NCBI GenBank assembly: GCA_003667245.1
Contig: RCNN01000041.1
Location: 93,539-157,538, forward strand
DNA from: Heterostelium multicystogenum
Lineage: Eukaryota > Evosea > Eumycetozoa > Acytosteliales > Acytosteliaceae
DNA length: 64,000 nucleotides
Direction: 5' to 3'
Shown here: positions 52,811-64,000 of the stretch, in pieces
How the letters are laid out: each line of letters begins with the position of its first letter
Numbering within the stretch: position 1 is the stretch's first letter
Position numbers and translations under genes: made by a program
Notes under the pieces: generated by a model
What the model was told of the DNA's origin: nothing
Database searches by the model: none
What the model saw: only the letters and a program-made list of their open reading frames with translations

Positions 52811-54546
52811 TTATTCTGTTCTATGATTGATATCTTTTTTCTTGAGTTCTGTAAGGTTGTAGGTCTCTGAGATTCTTTTAAGTGACTCCAGGTTGGAAGG
52901 ATTGGAGTTGATGTGATTGCACAGATATTTGATACATTGGTGTTTGACATCATCGATCAGATATCGATCTGACAAAGACAGTAGTTCAAGTATGTCTACA
53001 TGGTAAAAAGTGTAGCTGTCCAGTGTAAATGTAGTGAATGATTGCCTTGAATGCCTCATATGATACATCTGATATTGTAATGATATCCTCAGTACTTTCT
53101 TTTCATTCCAATTGTAATCATTGCTTTAAAGTGTTCATTTCTAGAGTATAATATACACTGTTGTAGTAATGATGGTCATTATAAAATGGGATGGAGCGAA
53201 GTTAGTAGATGGTAACCATGCCATTGTTGATCAATCCCTATTTGCTTTACCTACTTTATGTGCGTTAATTATTTTATCTTCAACTTTGAATTTTATGTCC
53301 GAGAATATAGGATTGTCTACAAGTGATTCAAAGTTGGTCGATAGCAGTTTAGTGGAGGATTGTGATGCTGTTGGTTGTGGCTGCTTCTTTCTGTCGAGAT
53401 GATAGCGATATATGTCGTTTTCATTGTAGTCGCTCTGTCCTCCAACTATATAGAGTGTGTTGTTGTGGATGACACCCGCTTGCAAAACTGTCGCTTTGAA
53501 GGACGATCATCGAGGTGAAGCTCCTTCCATGTAAGTGTATTCGTGTCAAATTGAAATAGTGAATCGGTAAGATTCTTGTTTCGACCGCCAAATTGGTAGA
53601 TGATTCCGTTCTGTGAGAGTGTGACAGCACCTCGACGAATGACATGTCTTCCATTGGCTGCCATGATTCCTCTCCACACCATTGTATCTAGATTCAGCTC
53701 GTACATGTCGTTTGGACACACCAATCCATCGTATCCTCCAACAATGATAAGCTTATTGCCAATGGCTGCCATTCCATGGTATTGTCGGCCATGAGGAACC
53801 GGCGAAATCTGCGAGTCACGCACTTGTAAATGGTTCCATTCATTTGTTTTAAAATCGTAGCGAAGCACATTGGAAAAGAAGCTAGTTTCATTTATACCTC
53901 CAAAAACATACTAATAATAATAATGGAAGTGATGTTTAGCAGGTTGTACAACAGCAGAGGGATGCTCTATAGTTGTTATACTATACCATTGAGTCACCAA
54001 CGACTAGAGACGTATGTCCCCATCGTGGTTCGGGATTATAATTTCCACGATGGGTAATCTGTGTCCAATTATCGGTTGCAGGCGAATACATCCAAAGATC
54101 GTTATATACGTTGTCCTCCGATCCCTTTCCAATTCCACCAAATATCCATAAGCAACCGTTGTATTCAACGGAAGTATGAGAATGTCTAGGATTGATCTTG
54201 GAATTCATCTTAAAACGGTGCCACTGGCCTGTCAGAATATCGAATCTATTTAGATCGCCAAGATGGACACCACCCAATCCATATCCACCAAAAAATCCAT
54301 ATGGAATCGCCAATTAAAGTACTGAAAAATTAACAAAGTAAATCAGGACAAGTGGTATCACCAGACAAAATTAATAAATTCTCTAAAAACCAAATTAGCC
54401 TGCAATACTTACCAAGAATGGGCATGTCGAGGAACAGGAATCCTTCCAGAAACCATCACGCATTCCCAACAGTCATTCAGCTTGTCAGATCCAATAGTAA
54501 TGGATTCATCAACCAATCCATTACCATTACTATCAATTAATGACAT
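52811..54546 (-). CDS. Kelch-repeat and BTB protein
   Basis: Exon 1 (54413-54546) starts MSLIDSNGNGLVDESITIGS. Exon 2 (53987-54321), exon 3 (from 53910) and a last part follow, with in-frame joins at 54322-54412 and 53911-53986. Kelch units: IFGGYGLGGVHLGDLNRFDI, GCLWIFGGIGKGSEDNVYND, VFGGINETSFFSNVLRYDFK, IIVGGYDGLVCPNDMYELNL, IIYQFGGRNKNLTDSLFQFD and LYIVGGQSDYNENDIYRYHL. A BTB domain follows (NPIFSDIKFKVEDKIINAHK, intron about 53121-53258, then ILYSRNEHFKAM). The end is at 52811. The Kelch-then-BTB order resembles LZTR1-type substrate adaptors of Cullin-3 ligases. Breaks near 54298, 53480 and 53095. Confidence 0.82.
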
Positions 54547-55494
54547 ATCTATATATTATAAAAAACTAAACAAATACCAATCTAACTACCAATCTACCAA
54601 TCGATCAATCTAACAATCTACCTCTCTTATTTTAAACTATTATTATTATTATTATATTATATTATACAATATCTATATAGTTTCTGTTTATTTGTAAAGA
54701 TACAGATTTAAATTATCTAACCTGTAAATCAATATGAAATTGATGTATCATGAAATCAATCAATTTAAGCAATTTTTAGCTTATTTTGCAAATTAAACTA
54801 TCAAAATAAAAAAAACACTTTTTAAAACTGTTCCAAACACCCTAAAAAAAAAAACTTCTGATAATCAGATTATTACTCAAAGTCTTAAATTAGATCACTT
54901 TCTTTTTATTCTGAGTAAAACTTTTCTAGTTTATCACTTTAAACATTTATATATTTATTATTATCACTAATTAGAAATTTTTTATTTGATTTATTTTTTA
55001 ATTTCTTTTAGGCGATTATCATTTTCAAGTTGACTTATATTTCTAATTTAAAAGAAATTTTAAATGAAATATAATAGAGATAAAAAGTTAGTATTTCCTA
55101 CTACCTATACACTCTCTATAACCATATCTATAAATATAATGAATAGTATTTATTACTAGATATGGTTATTTTCAAGTTTATTTCTTAATTTTTAAAATAT
55201 TGGACCATACACAAATAGTTTGAAATTTTTTAAATTAATAACCAAACACAAAAAATTCTCACTTTTTTTTAAAATTGGTTTGCTTCAACCAAAATATCTG
55301 AAAAACAAATTAAATTAAAGATATAAATATATTTGGCCAACTAACTAAAATTTAATCAATCATTTCATTTCACTTATTTGGAAAAATTATAAATAAAGAT
55401 AAAACAAAGATAAAAATTAAATTAAAAACAATCAACAATTTAATTTAGTTAACACACATACACATATATATACACAGATTTTTAAAGATAAAAA
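54547..55494. other. AT-rich region between divergent genes
   Basis: Shared upstream region of the Kelch-BTB gene (-) and the VIT-VWA gene (+), with T/A homopolymers. No coding frame or RNA gene is seen. Confidence 0.55.
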
Positions 55495-58238
55495 ATGTTT
55501 AGTTCTATAAAAAGTAAATTCAGTGGTGCAACCAGGCAAAATTTTCATCATCGTCGTCGTCGTCTTCGACAGGTGTGGATGATGATGCTAGTTACTCAAT
55601 GTTTTTCAAGAAGTTGGAGAGTAATCAAATCAAGAGATGCGGTGGAATGATAGCACCAAAAGTCACAAATCAAGCGGTGTTCCAGTTGACTGACTATCAA
55701 ATCGACGCTGTCGTCAGCGACGCCACCGTCACCACCGTTATGACACAACTCTATTCAAACGACTCACAGACACCCGTTGAAGCCAAGTACGAAAATGCCG
55801 CTCCCACCGTACTCAAGCTGTATCAAAGTTTGTTGTTACATACGAGGGCAAGGTCCTCTTTGCCAAGATCAAGGAGCGCCAAGCTGCCGCTGAGAAATAT
55901 GACGACGCCATCGCAAGTGGCAATCAAGCATTTTTAGTAGAAAAAAAACAGTTCTGGTACATTTTCAACAACCATTGGAAATATTCCACCAGGCAAACAC
56001 GGGTAACAGTCAGTATCACAATAGTCTCTGAAATGGGAACCTACTTGGAAGAACTCCATTTTGGAATGCACAGATACATGTTCCCAGACAAGAAGTTCGA
56101 TTTCAAAATTGAATCTCACTGTAAATTTATCAATACCAATTCAATCCATCACAGCAGACGGATGGACCCTCTCTGAAAATTCAATCCAGAACACACAATG
56201 CAACTGTAAAGATCTCGAGCAAGGAAGGGTGTAAAGAAAAAACATCATCATTTCAATCAAGCCAAAGGGAAACCAAAATATGCCATCATATTTTATAGAA
56301 AAGTCTGATGAAATTGTCTCAGCCACAACAGAGTATGCGCTTGCACTCAATTTCTATCCAAATGTCAAAGTTGCACCAGAGGATGTGGACCAATTCTCGG
56401 AATTTTGTATTTTTTAATCGATTGTTCTGGTTCAATGAGTGGATCTTCAATTCAAAAAGCCAAGTTGGCACTCGAAATACTGATGAGATCACTTACCGAA
56501 AAGTCAAAGTTCAACATTTGGCTTTTCGGTTCTGGACACAAGAGTCTGTTCTCAGAATCACGAGCCTACTCCGATGCTACTTCTCGAGGCAGCCAGTGCT
56601 TTCATCAAAAAAACCGACGCCGATATGGGTGGTACCGAGTTGTTTCCAACCATTAAAGGCTATCTTTGCACAGAAATACGATCCACAATACCCAAGACAA
56701 TTGTTTATTTGTAAGTCTCGCTACATTCCATTCAACATTTAGATTTATATATTTAACATTTAATCTCATATATAGTGACTGATGGTGAGATTTCAGATCG
56801 TGATAGAACAATCGATTTGGCTGCAAAAGATTCAGGATCAACTAGAATCTTCACACTTGGAATTGGTTCTGGAGTAGATAGAAATTTGGTTGTTGGTCTT
56901 TCAAAGTCATGCAAAGGTTATTACGATTTCATTTGATTCTAACGACCAAATGGAGAGTCGTGTTATGAAGTTGATGTCTATTGCAATGGAGCCAATGATT
57001 TCCAACATTAAAGTTGACTGGGCTGATTTGGACGTCGTCCAAGCACCAAAGATCGTTCGTCCCATCTACAGCAAGGAGAGAATGTTAATAAGTGGACTTG
57101 TCAAGTCGATTCCATCAAACTCCCCAACAACAAAGACAATTACTGTCACTGCAGATGGACCAACAGGTGAGAAAGCTAAAGTATGAGATCCCAGTTGATT
57201 TTCTCACAAGCTCAGTCTACTGGAAACTCTCTCCAAACTCTAACTGCTCACTTAATTATTCGTGATTTGGAGCAAGAGGAAGCAAAATCCGGTAAGAAGG
57301 GATCTCAAAAGGAGCAAATTGTTGCACTCGGCAAGAAATACAACTTGGTCAGCAATCACACTTCATTTGTTGTCATTGCAGAGTCGGAAACCCAGTTGAA
57401 GATACTATGAAATCAATCAACATCATGGGGCCAGTCGAAAATAATGACGACTATGAAAATGGAGTTGTTCTAAATAGACGTAGAATGTCAAGTCCAAGTG
57501 GAGGTTCACGTGGAGGTTCAAGTGGAGGTTCACGTGGAGTTTCACGTGGAGGTTTCCTGAAACAATCAATTTCATTATCAAGAAAATCTTCGGTTGCCCC
57601 ATCAGCGAAAGGATATGTCCCAAGTGCTGCATCATATTCACCCACTTCTTCTGATGATGAAGATGAAGATCATGAAGATGATGATCTCGATAGCTCATCA
57701 GGATCAGATTCGGATGGAGGACAGACACAGGAAGCTCTAAAATGTGCACCAAGACAAGTTTCTCTCTACAAAAAGATATGAAGAAGCAGAAGGTGAAGAA
57801 GGTGAAGAAGGAGAAGAAGGAGAAGAAAGAGAGAGAATGCAACGATAAAATGGATGTAGACTCTCGTTTTCGATCTCTCAGAAAATAGTCATTCTTCAGC
57901 TCCAGCTGCTCCACCTGCAGCAGCCAAACCAAAGTCTTTTGTTTCCACTGGTAATCTAATGATGGATTTGATTCGTATGCAGAATGCCAACGGTAGTTGG
58001 AACGGTCCACTTCCATTCGCCACCTCAGCCAAGGTACCAGATGAACTTGCAGGCCTCCCAGACGTCTGGTACACACTCTTGGTCATTGCCAAACTCAACA
58101 AAGATTTCAGTTCAAAGAAGATCGAATGGGCAACAAATCGTTATCAAGGCAATCAAATGGGTCAAATCACAGCTCACCACTGCCTCACTCATCGACAAAT
58201 ATGAGACATTGAAAGGAAAATCAGAAGCAACTGTATAA
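55495..58238 (+). CDS. VIT and von Willebrand A domain protein
   Basis: The start at 55495 is MFSSIKSKFSGATRQ; a break gives a Ser run. The VIT domain follows with YSMFFKKLESNQIKRCGGMI, then GKVLFAKIKERQAAAEKYDD in a shifted frame. The VWA domain has the metal site YFLIDCSGSMSGSSIQKAKL (DxSxS). An intron at 56711-56775 leads to LTDGEISDRDRTIDLAA-like sequence. Then come SRVMKLMSIAMEPMISNIKV and the beta part LLISGL-like MLISGLVKSIPSNSPTTKTI. A Gly/Ser/Arg repeat (57500-57550) and an acidic run precede the C-terminal MMDLIRMQNANGSWNG motif found in many VWA5-like proteins. About ten one-base breaks. D. discoideum has several such proteins; the role is probably adhesion or protein assembly, unproven. 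Confidence 0.8.
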
Positions 58239-58419
58239 TTAGTAAATTAATAAACATGTTATTAATATTAACCAACAACAATATATATATATAGTTTTCT
58301 TTTATTGTAGTTAAATAGTTTGACTATTTTAAAAGATTTTGAGGATGTAGTGTTTGATGATGTTGATGTTGCCAGTCTTTTGGTATGATTCAAATGGTTG
58401 GTTGTGAAGTTAGATTCTT

Positions 58420-59454
58420 CTATTTGTTTTTTAGTTCATCAATTTGTTTCTCATATTGTTGCTCCAAAGACAATCAATAATCAATGATAATCTAATGAAG
58501 TAATATAGTTAATACATACTTTTTGTGAAGACATGAGCTTTTTGAGAGATTCCACTTGTGTTAAGCTTTTAATACGATCATTTAATTGTTTTTCTAATTC
58601 TTCAATCTAATAATAATGTAAGTATATATTATATATTAAATGTTGAATACTATACTTTAGACTCCGATTTTTGTAATTCCTCCGAAAGAATTCTCTTTGT
58701 TTCATTCAAAGCTTTAACATCATTAGTTTTAATCTCAATCAAATCTTTATAGTGACCTTCCTTTTCTAATACTATATTGGAATTAATTTATAGTCTTTAA
58801 ACAATCTAATAAAGTAAGAAAAGAATTAATCATACATTTTCTTGTTGAAATTGGCAAGCTCATCATTTTGTTCTTTCAATTCCAATATCTGATGTTGTAA
58901 ATCAACCGATTGACACATTGAATCATTTTGATATTGATTCAATCATTGAATTGAGTTTCTCAATAGTCTCTTGACTTGATTTCGTTTGTTGACTCATATT
59001 GGTTTCTAATTCCCTAACTTTATCTTGATAAAATTTTGTAAGATTCTCTACTCTCTATTCATTCGATACCAGTTGGTTAGTTAACAATCAATGACAATCA
59101 TTATCACAAGACCTCAAAATAAAGATTTAAACTAACAACATTTAACAGCTGGGTATTCTCATCTTTAGCTTCATAGATTTTCTTTTCAAGGTTGGATATT
59201 GTATTTGGATAATCATTATGCATAATGATAGATTTTTTTAAATTGTGCTACAAGGTTAACCAACAATTGATTAACTTTCAATTATCATGTATAGAACATT
59301 AGTACTTTGTGGATCTATATTTTTATTATTTCAATGTTTGGTAAGACATACCTTCAACATAGTATTGTATTCTTTTGTTTAAGAATTGATTCTCATTTTC
59401 AAGGACAACTACTCTATGGTTGATGGTAGCAGTATCTATTTCTTCATTAATCAT
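58420..59454 (-). CDS. Coiled-coil protein with many small exons
   Basis: This gene is easy to miss because its exons are short. The start at 59454 reads MINEEIDTATINHRVVVLEN; the exon ends at 59352 with GTATGTC. The next exon gives QFKK.SIIMHNDYPNTISNL (one extra A in a seven-A run), then NLEKKIYEAKDENTQLLN. Later exons give VENLTKFYQDKVRELETNMS, QHQILELKEQNDELANFNKK, KTNDVKALNETKRILSEELQ, IEELEKQLNDRIKSLTQVES, and the last ends QYEKQIDELKNK at 58420. The whole length of about 220 residues is heptad-rich Leu/Glu/Lys. No other domain is seen; likely structural or scaffolding. Confidence 0.65.
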
Positions 59455-59809
59455 TTATACAATTATCTATTTGTAGGGTGATAATATATAATAAAATACA
59501 AAAATTTTATCTACAATGTTTGTTTTAAATATAGTCAAATAACTTTAGTTAATTTAAATTATTGACCCCACACCAGATTGACTTAAAATGCCACATGATT
59601 CTATGGAAAATTAAGTCTGTGAAAATACAAAAACTGGATAACAAAAAATGTAACTGTTTCCCTTTGATTAGAATCCCTAAACAGTGAATTATTTTATTGG
59701 TGCGATTTACACTTTGAGACATTTTTTATACATTGGCAATTTGGGCGCCAATGAACCCCATAACTATTTTTATCGGATTTTCATTAAACATATGATTGTT
59801 ATTTCGATA
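59455..59809. other. Region between divergent genes
   Basis: Upstream of the coiled-coil gene (-) and the B-box/MATH gene (+). No other feature is seen. Confidence 0.5.
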
Positions 59810-61237
59810 ATGACTTCAAATACAAATAATATAGCTATAGTGGAAAGACTACAGGATACCAAAAAATGATAGTGCGGTGTGTGCTTGTAACTCTCATGTC
59901 CAGACAATGAACAGAGTGTTGTGTATGGATTGCAATCTCTATGTTTACTCAATTGATGACATAACTGATCTACACTTCAAGCACAATGTATTCTCAAACA
60001 ATTCACTTGACACCTATTTGAGAAAGGAGCACATCATCGATGATCGGTTCAACGAGTTGATGAGGCAGCTCAAGGAAAATGCTGAAACAACTAGTCGACT
60101 ACAGCAGAAAGTGGTGAAGATTACTTCAGTCTTTAAAGATATATATGAACAACTCAGATTAGAGGAATACAAATTACGCAAGCCTATCGAGGAGGAGATA
60201 GAGAAATCTTTGGAATCACTAAAGACTATGTACAGTGAAATCATTCATTACTGGAAAATCAACAAATGGATGAATCAAACAGACAACAAAGAGGAAAACA
60301 ATCCACAAACAAATACGAAGGCAGAGAATAATACTCAATCATCAGCAAACCCTGATGATGCAAGTAACCAGATTAGTGGAGTAAATGGAGTTGAGACTTT
60401 GGATGTTAAAGTCGAAGGTAGCAGTGATATATGGTCTACCAATCTGGAAGAGATAGAGTCGACTCTCAATGAAATGAGAAATACTTTTGAGTATCAGTCT
60501 AAGGGCAACTATATAAAGTTGACAATGGACACCATCCATCCAACGAACATTGAGCACAATATTGGTGAAGAAACAAATGACAGTGAAGATGTATTGGTCC
60601 CAATCATCAACTTCAAGAATGGTCTAATTACATCGAAAATGAAAGAAACTAAACCTCAAGATTTCAACCTTATGGAGGAAATAAGATCGCATCAAGCTCT
60701 TTTATGGAAACTATACTTACAAACGACCGAAGCCAGTGGAACCGATGTTAAACAACAAAATTACCTATCTCCAAAATGGTCTACATAAATTCATTGAACA
60801 AACTCTCAACTCCAAAGTAACAGTGTACATTAAAGTACCAACTAAAAATGAGCCAAACACATTCAGTGAACCATTTATCCTACTAGACCATACTTGGTAA
60901 GTAAATCACAAGTCATCTAGTCCTTTTTATAACTTATATTAATATCAAATCCAACTCTATTATCAGGAAGATTCAAATAAGAAAGAATTTCGATCGAGAA
61001 TGCAATAAGTGGATATCATTGTTTTTATGTTTGGATATGTTCAATGTACCATTAAATGTGGAATTCCAGCTAGAAATTGGTTCGAAATCTCACCTACTAA
61101 ATTATTACTACAATGAGGCCATTGGATTTGGTCTGACAGAGTTCATTTCCGTCACAGACTTTTACAAGAATGTTGAGAACAACTTCGTCAAAGTTACAGC
61201 ATCAATATGCCCCATAGATGGTGACACTGAATTATAA
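59810..61237 (+). CDS. B-box, coiled-coil and MATH/TRAF-like domain protein
   Basis: The start at 59810 (MTSNTNNIAIVERLQDTK) needs one base dropped from an AAAAAA run to continue with SAVCACNSHVQTMNRVLCMD, a B-box-like Cys/His finger ending near HFKHNVF. A long helical stretch follows (ELMRQLKENAETTSRLQQKV, LEEYKLRKPIEEEIEKSLES). After an Asn/Glu-rich linker and a break near 60787 comes a MATH-like domain: WSTNIHKFIEQTLNSKVTVY-type start, PFILLDHTWKIQIRKNFDRE across an intron (60899-60965), KWISLFLCLDMFNVPLNVEF and GLTEFISVTDFYKNVENNFV. Dictyostelids have many B-box/TRAF-like proteins. Ligand unknown. Confidence 0.7.
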
Positions 61238-61323
61238 CATTCATGTTGATTCCAATTGTCTTTTACATATCGAAGCCAATATTTATATGATTATTGGCTA
61301 CAAATAAATACTTTATTAAACTA

Positions 61324-64000
61324 TTAAGAATTGCCTCCGCCACCTTCGTCATTTTGGAATAGTGAAGAGAATGGATCGATTGGTGTGTCTACCTGTTGTT
61401 GATTTTGATTAATACCTCTTTTGGGATGTATTGGCACAAAAGAAGATGAAGGAATAAATTCCTCTAAACAATTGGTATCGACCAAAGGTGGACTGATGAC
61501 TTGTTCATGAGTAGCAGTGTTGCCATGGTAAGGTTCAAAGATATCATCTTGGCACTTCTTAAGATTCTCTCTATCCAGTATGTAGAGTCCCATATCACCT
61601 TTGCCCTTCACAGTAATCGATGCTTTTCAAAAATATATTTCTTACTCAGCAGGTTATATGTATTCTCGCTAACACAAATCTTGTCAGGTATTCCGGAACT
61701 TTCCATTCTGCTAGCAACATTTACTGCGTCACCCCATAAATCAAAAGAGAACCTTTTCTTCCAATAACTCCAGCAATAGCATCTCCAGTATTGATACCAA
61801 TTCTTAGGTGAATATCATATCCATACTTTTGATTTTACTCTTTCAACTAAGTCCAAGAGATTATTGGCAAACATTACAGCCTTATTGGCGTTGTGCATGA
61901 TTTTCTGGTCAGAATAGTTTCCATTTTCTGTTGTATACAAGTCTGGTGAAATAATATGTGAATCATCTGAAGAGCTATGCCAAGGTAGACCACAAACAAC
62001 CATATCTAATATCGTTAAATCAGTAAAATGCCAAAGTAAATAGTTAAATATTCAACTTACATGAGTCACCAATGGTCTTAATCTTTTCTAACTGCATTGT
62101 TTCCGATAGATCGTCGAATACAGAATATAATCGGTTTAACATAAGAACTAGATTTCTTGGAGAGTAATTATTTGTCATTTTGGTAAAATTTACAATATCC
62201 GCAAAGATAATCGATATTCCAGAACACTCCTCTGCAACATAGATTTCTCCTTGTTTCATTTTATTACTAATAGCTGTACAATATATAAAAGTTCCATTAT
62301 TAGTATTTTTTTAATTTTTAATGATAATGGTTTTTATTTACCAGTTGGTAAAAAGTTGAGTTAATTAAAATATCTGATTTTAAATTTCTCCATCTTTAAG
62401 GCTGTAGTTAGTTTTGATAGTTTATCTCTAACTCTTTTATTTACAATCGATGTAATAAGAATAAAAAAAGAAGCACACCATTAATGACATAATTGATATA
62501 TTCTAATTAAAAGTAAACAACAAGTTAGTTATATTTTTAAAATGAGGTGGAATTGATTAACCTACTAAAGCCAAATAGTAATTATTGTCACCTTGAGTGA
62601 ATCCCATATCTTGGTATCGGTAGATGACAGATTGCATTGCAGTTATAATGCATACCACACACTCCTAATCCCATTATCAATGATGAAAGGAGATGTTGTG
62701 AGATGGGTGTTGGAAAAAGCTGTGATATATAGTGCCAGCCAAAGGATGCAAGCCAGGCAATAATAAAAGATAGAATCACTATCCATGCAATCCAATGAGA
62801 AGTTGCATTCATTCTCATCGCCATCATTCCTGTGTAATGCATTCCGAATATTCCAACTGCGAGTAGGAAGCTACCTGCTGCCAATCTAAAAAATGTATTC
62901 CTGTTGTTTGTACCATATACTGGATGATATGAATCCATTGTGAAATATGTATTTTTTAAACTTCATCCACATTGTTTTCTTTTTCTTGGGTATATTTTCA
63001 AAGTTGCTGTTACTACTTATATTATTATTATTACTACTATTATTAGTTTTGTTGTTATTATTAAAATCGACAGAGCTATCTACTAGATCCTCTAATTCAA
63101 AACCATTCATTTGGTTTTTAGGTGAATGTAATGCGCTATTGGTAAATGTACTTTTATATGTGTGTAAATGGGTGAGTTGTGCGTTGACGAGTTTGATATT
63201 GAGAAAAATGAAGAAGATAAATAATTTGGAGTTGGTGTTGGTATGAACAATCGTTATAATAAAATATATTCTCACTGTATTTGTTGTTGGAGAGTTGGGA
63301 TAACTGATGATGCTGTTTGTAATATTATTATTATTTGTTGATTTGGATTTAAATTAAGAATGATTTTTTATTAAAATAATGATTTGTTCTCACCATCATA
63401 GGGGCGGAGTCTGGAGGTTGAAATTTCAGGGGTTGATTGTTCTCGTTCCAGATGAAAGTTAGAGTTTTCATTGAAAAAGGGCTTTACCAAAAAGTTTCGA
63501 TTGAAATAGATTGGCGATGATGTCAATCCATCTTTGAATCTTGTATGGCCTCTATTAAGTCCACTCTCGAAGGATCATCAATATTATTTGTATATTTTTT
63601 CGAATTTGTTATTTGGAGTTGGAATATTTGATCAAAAGTGGGCAATCTTCATCACCTTCCTATAAAGTCAACAAAGCCATTTGGGGAATTTGGTTGTAAG
63701 GAACATTTAGACCAATTCTACATGAAATGACTGCAACCAAACCAGAGAGAATTGTCAGACCAATATCATAGGAAACTGGAGTTCCCACAAAGATACCAAG
63801 CCATCATACCAATGAAATGCATACTCCTAAAAATTCCGAGAGGTAAGTGAAAATTTCAGAGAAGTAATTACCATTTGCATCTCTACTTACCATACTGCAC
63901 ATCCTCCTAAAGATATAGAACTTAATGCTAGATATAATTGCTTGACTATCCTTCCTTTGGGACAGTGACATTTGTGTGTCAAAATCTGGAAGTATGTATA
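61324..64000 (-). CDS. MHYT-domain membrane adenylyl/guanylyl cyclase (5' end outside window)
   Basis: Reading right to left: ALSSISLGGCAV/WSMHFIGMMAWYL (intron 63837-63890) is the first MHYT unit. A polar, Asn-rich insert lies around 63000-63500. GSFLLAVGIFGMHYTGMMAM is the second unit and LIMGLGVCGMHY.AMQSVIY the third. A short helical linker (VNKRVRDKLSKLTTALKMEK) follows, then LPTAISNKMKQGEIYVAEEC. The class III cyclase core has both metal Asp (FADIVNFTKM and KIKTIGDSYMVVC, the latter spliced over an intron), NTGDAIAGVIG, and FDLWGDAVNVASRMES with the Asn and Arg used in catalysis. The Lys of KIKTIG and Asp of FDLWG fit ATP rather than GTP. The C-terminus is polar. One-base breaks near 63763, 62650, 61830, 61750 and 61630. 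MHYT is a membrane sensor domain known mainly from bacteria and fungi. Confidence 0.85.

Overview
The window looks like nuclear DNA of a dictyostelid social amoeba. Intergenic DNA is very AT-rich. Exons are richer in GC, with short GTAAGT/GTATG...TAG introns of about 45-170 bp. Proteins carry long Asn, Ser, Thr and Gln runs. The gene set (SRPK/Sky1, AP-3 sigma, PEX3, dyskerin, VIT-VWA, the dictyostelid 'NRTEGC' ankyrin family) is that of an amoebozoan. The codon use is less extreme than in Dictyostelium discoideum, so a group 1-3 species is likely, but I cannot name it.

Layout, left to right: a partial secreted Cys-rich protein (1-236, -); a UFD4/TRIP12-type HECT ubiquitin ligase (0.75-6.3 kb, -); an SR-protein kinase (7.8-9.6 kb, -); a small Cys-containing frame; a transposase-like helix-turn-helix gene (10.7 kb, +); an unknown spliced gene (11.3-12.0 kb, +); a 3.6 kb gene-free stretch; a PP2C-like phosphatase (15.6-18.2 kb, +); a zinc-finger protein; PEX3 (-); a large ankyrin protein (22.1-25.2 kb, +); a four-helix membrane protein (-); AP-3 sigma (+); an unknown Gln-tailed protein (+); beta-mannosidase (-); a ZZ-finger/AMP-ligase fusion (32.7-35.1 kb, +); an NmrA-like protein (+); a G-patch protein, a mitochondrial-type protein, an NT5DC1-like nucleotidase, glycine decarboxylase and a kynurenine/glutamine transaminase (36.9-45.9 kb, all -); a KCTD3/SHKBP1-like BTB-WD protein (+); a single-helix protein (+); dyskerin (+); a Kelch-BTB protein (-); a VIT-VWA protein (+); a coiled-coil protein (-); a B-box/MATH protein (+); and, running off the right edge, a MHYT-domain class III nucleotide cyclase (-).

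These are ordinary eukaryotic single genes with no operons. The roles cover ubiquitin ligation, splicing-factor phosphorylation, peroxisome and endosome/lysosome biogenesis, mitochondrial glycine cleavage, rRNA pseudouridylation and cyclic nucleotide signalling. The most interesting item is the right-edge gene. It joins three MHYT sensor motifs to a complete cyclase domain that carries the Lys/Asp pair typical of adenylyl cyclases. Second is an AMP-forming ligase with an N-terminal ZZ zinc finger joined through in-frame splices.

Caveat: nearly every conserved gene here is broken by one-base insertions or deletions, many in homopolymers, while the conserved protein continues intact in the next frame. 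One gene even has a compensating pair. I read these as sequence or assembly errors, not pseudogenes. Gene coordinates below span the whole inferred gene across such breaks.
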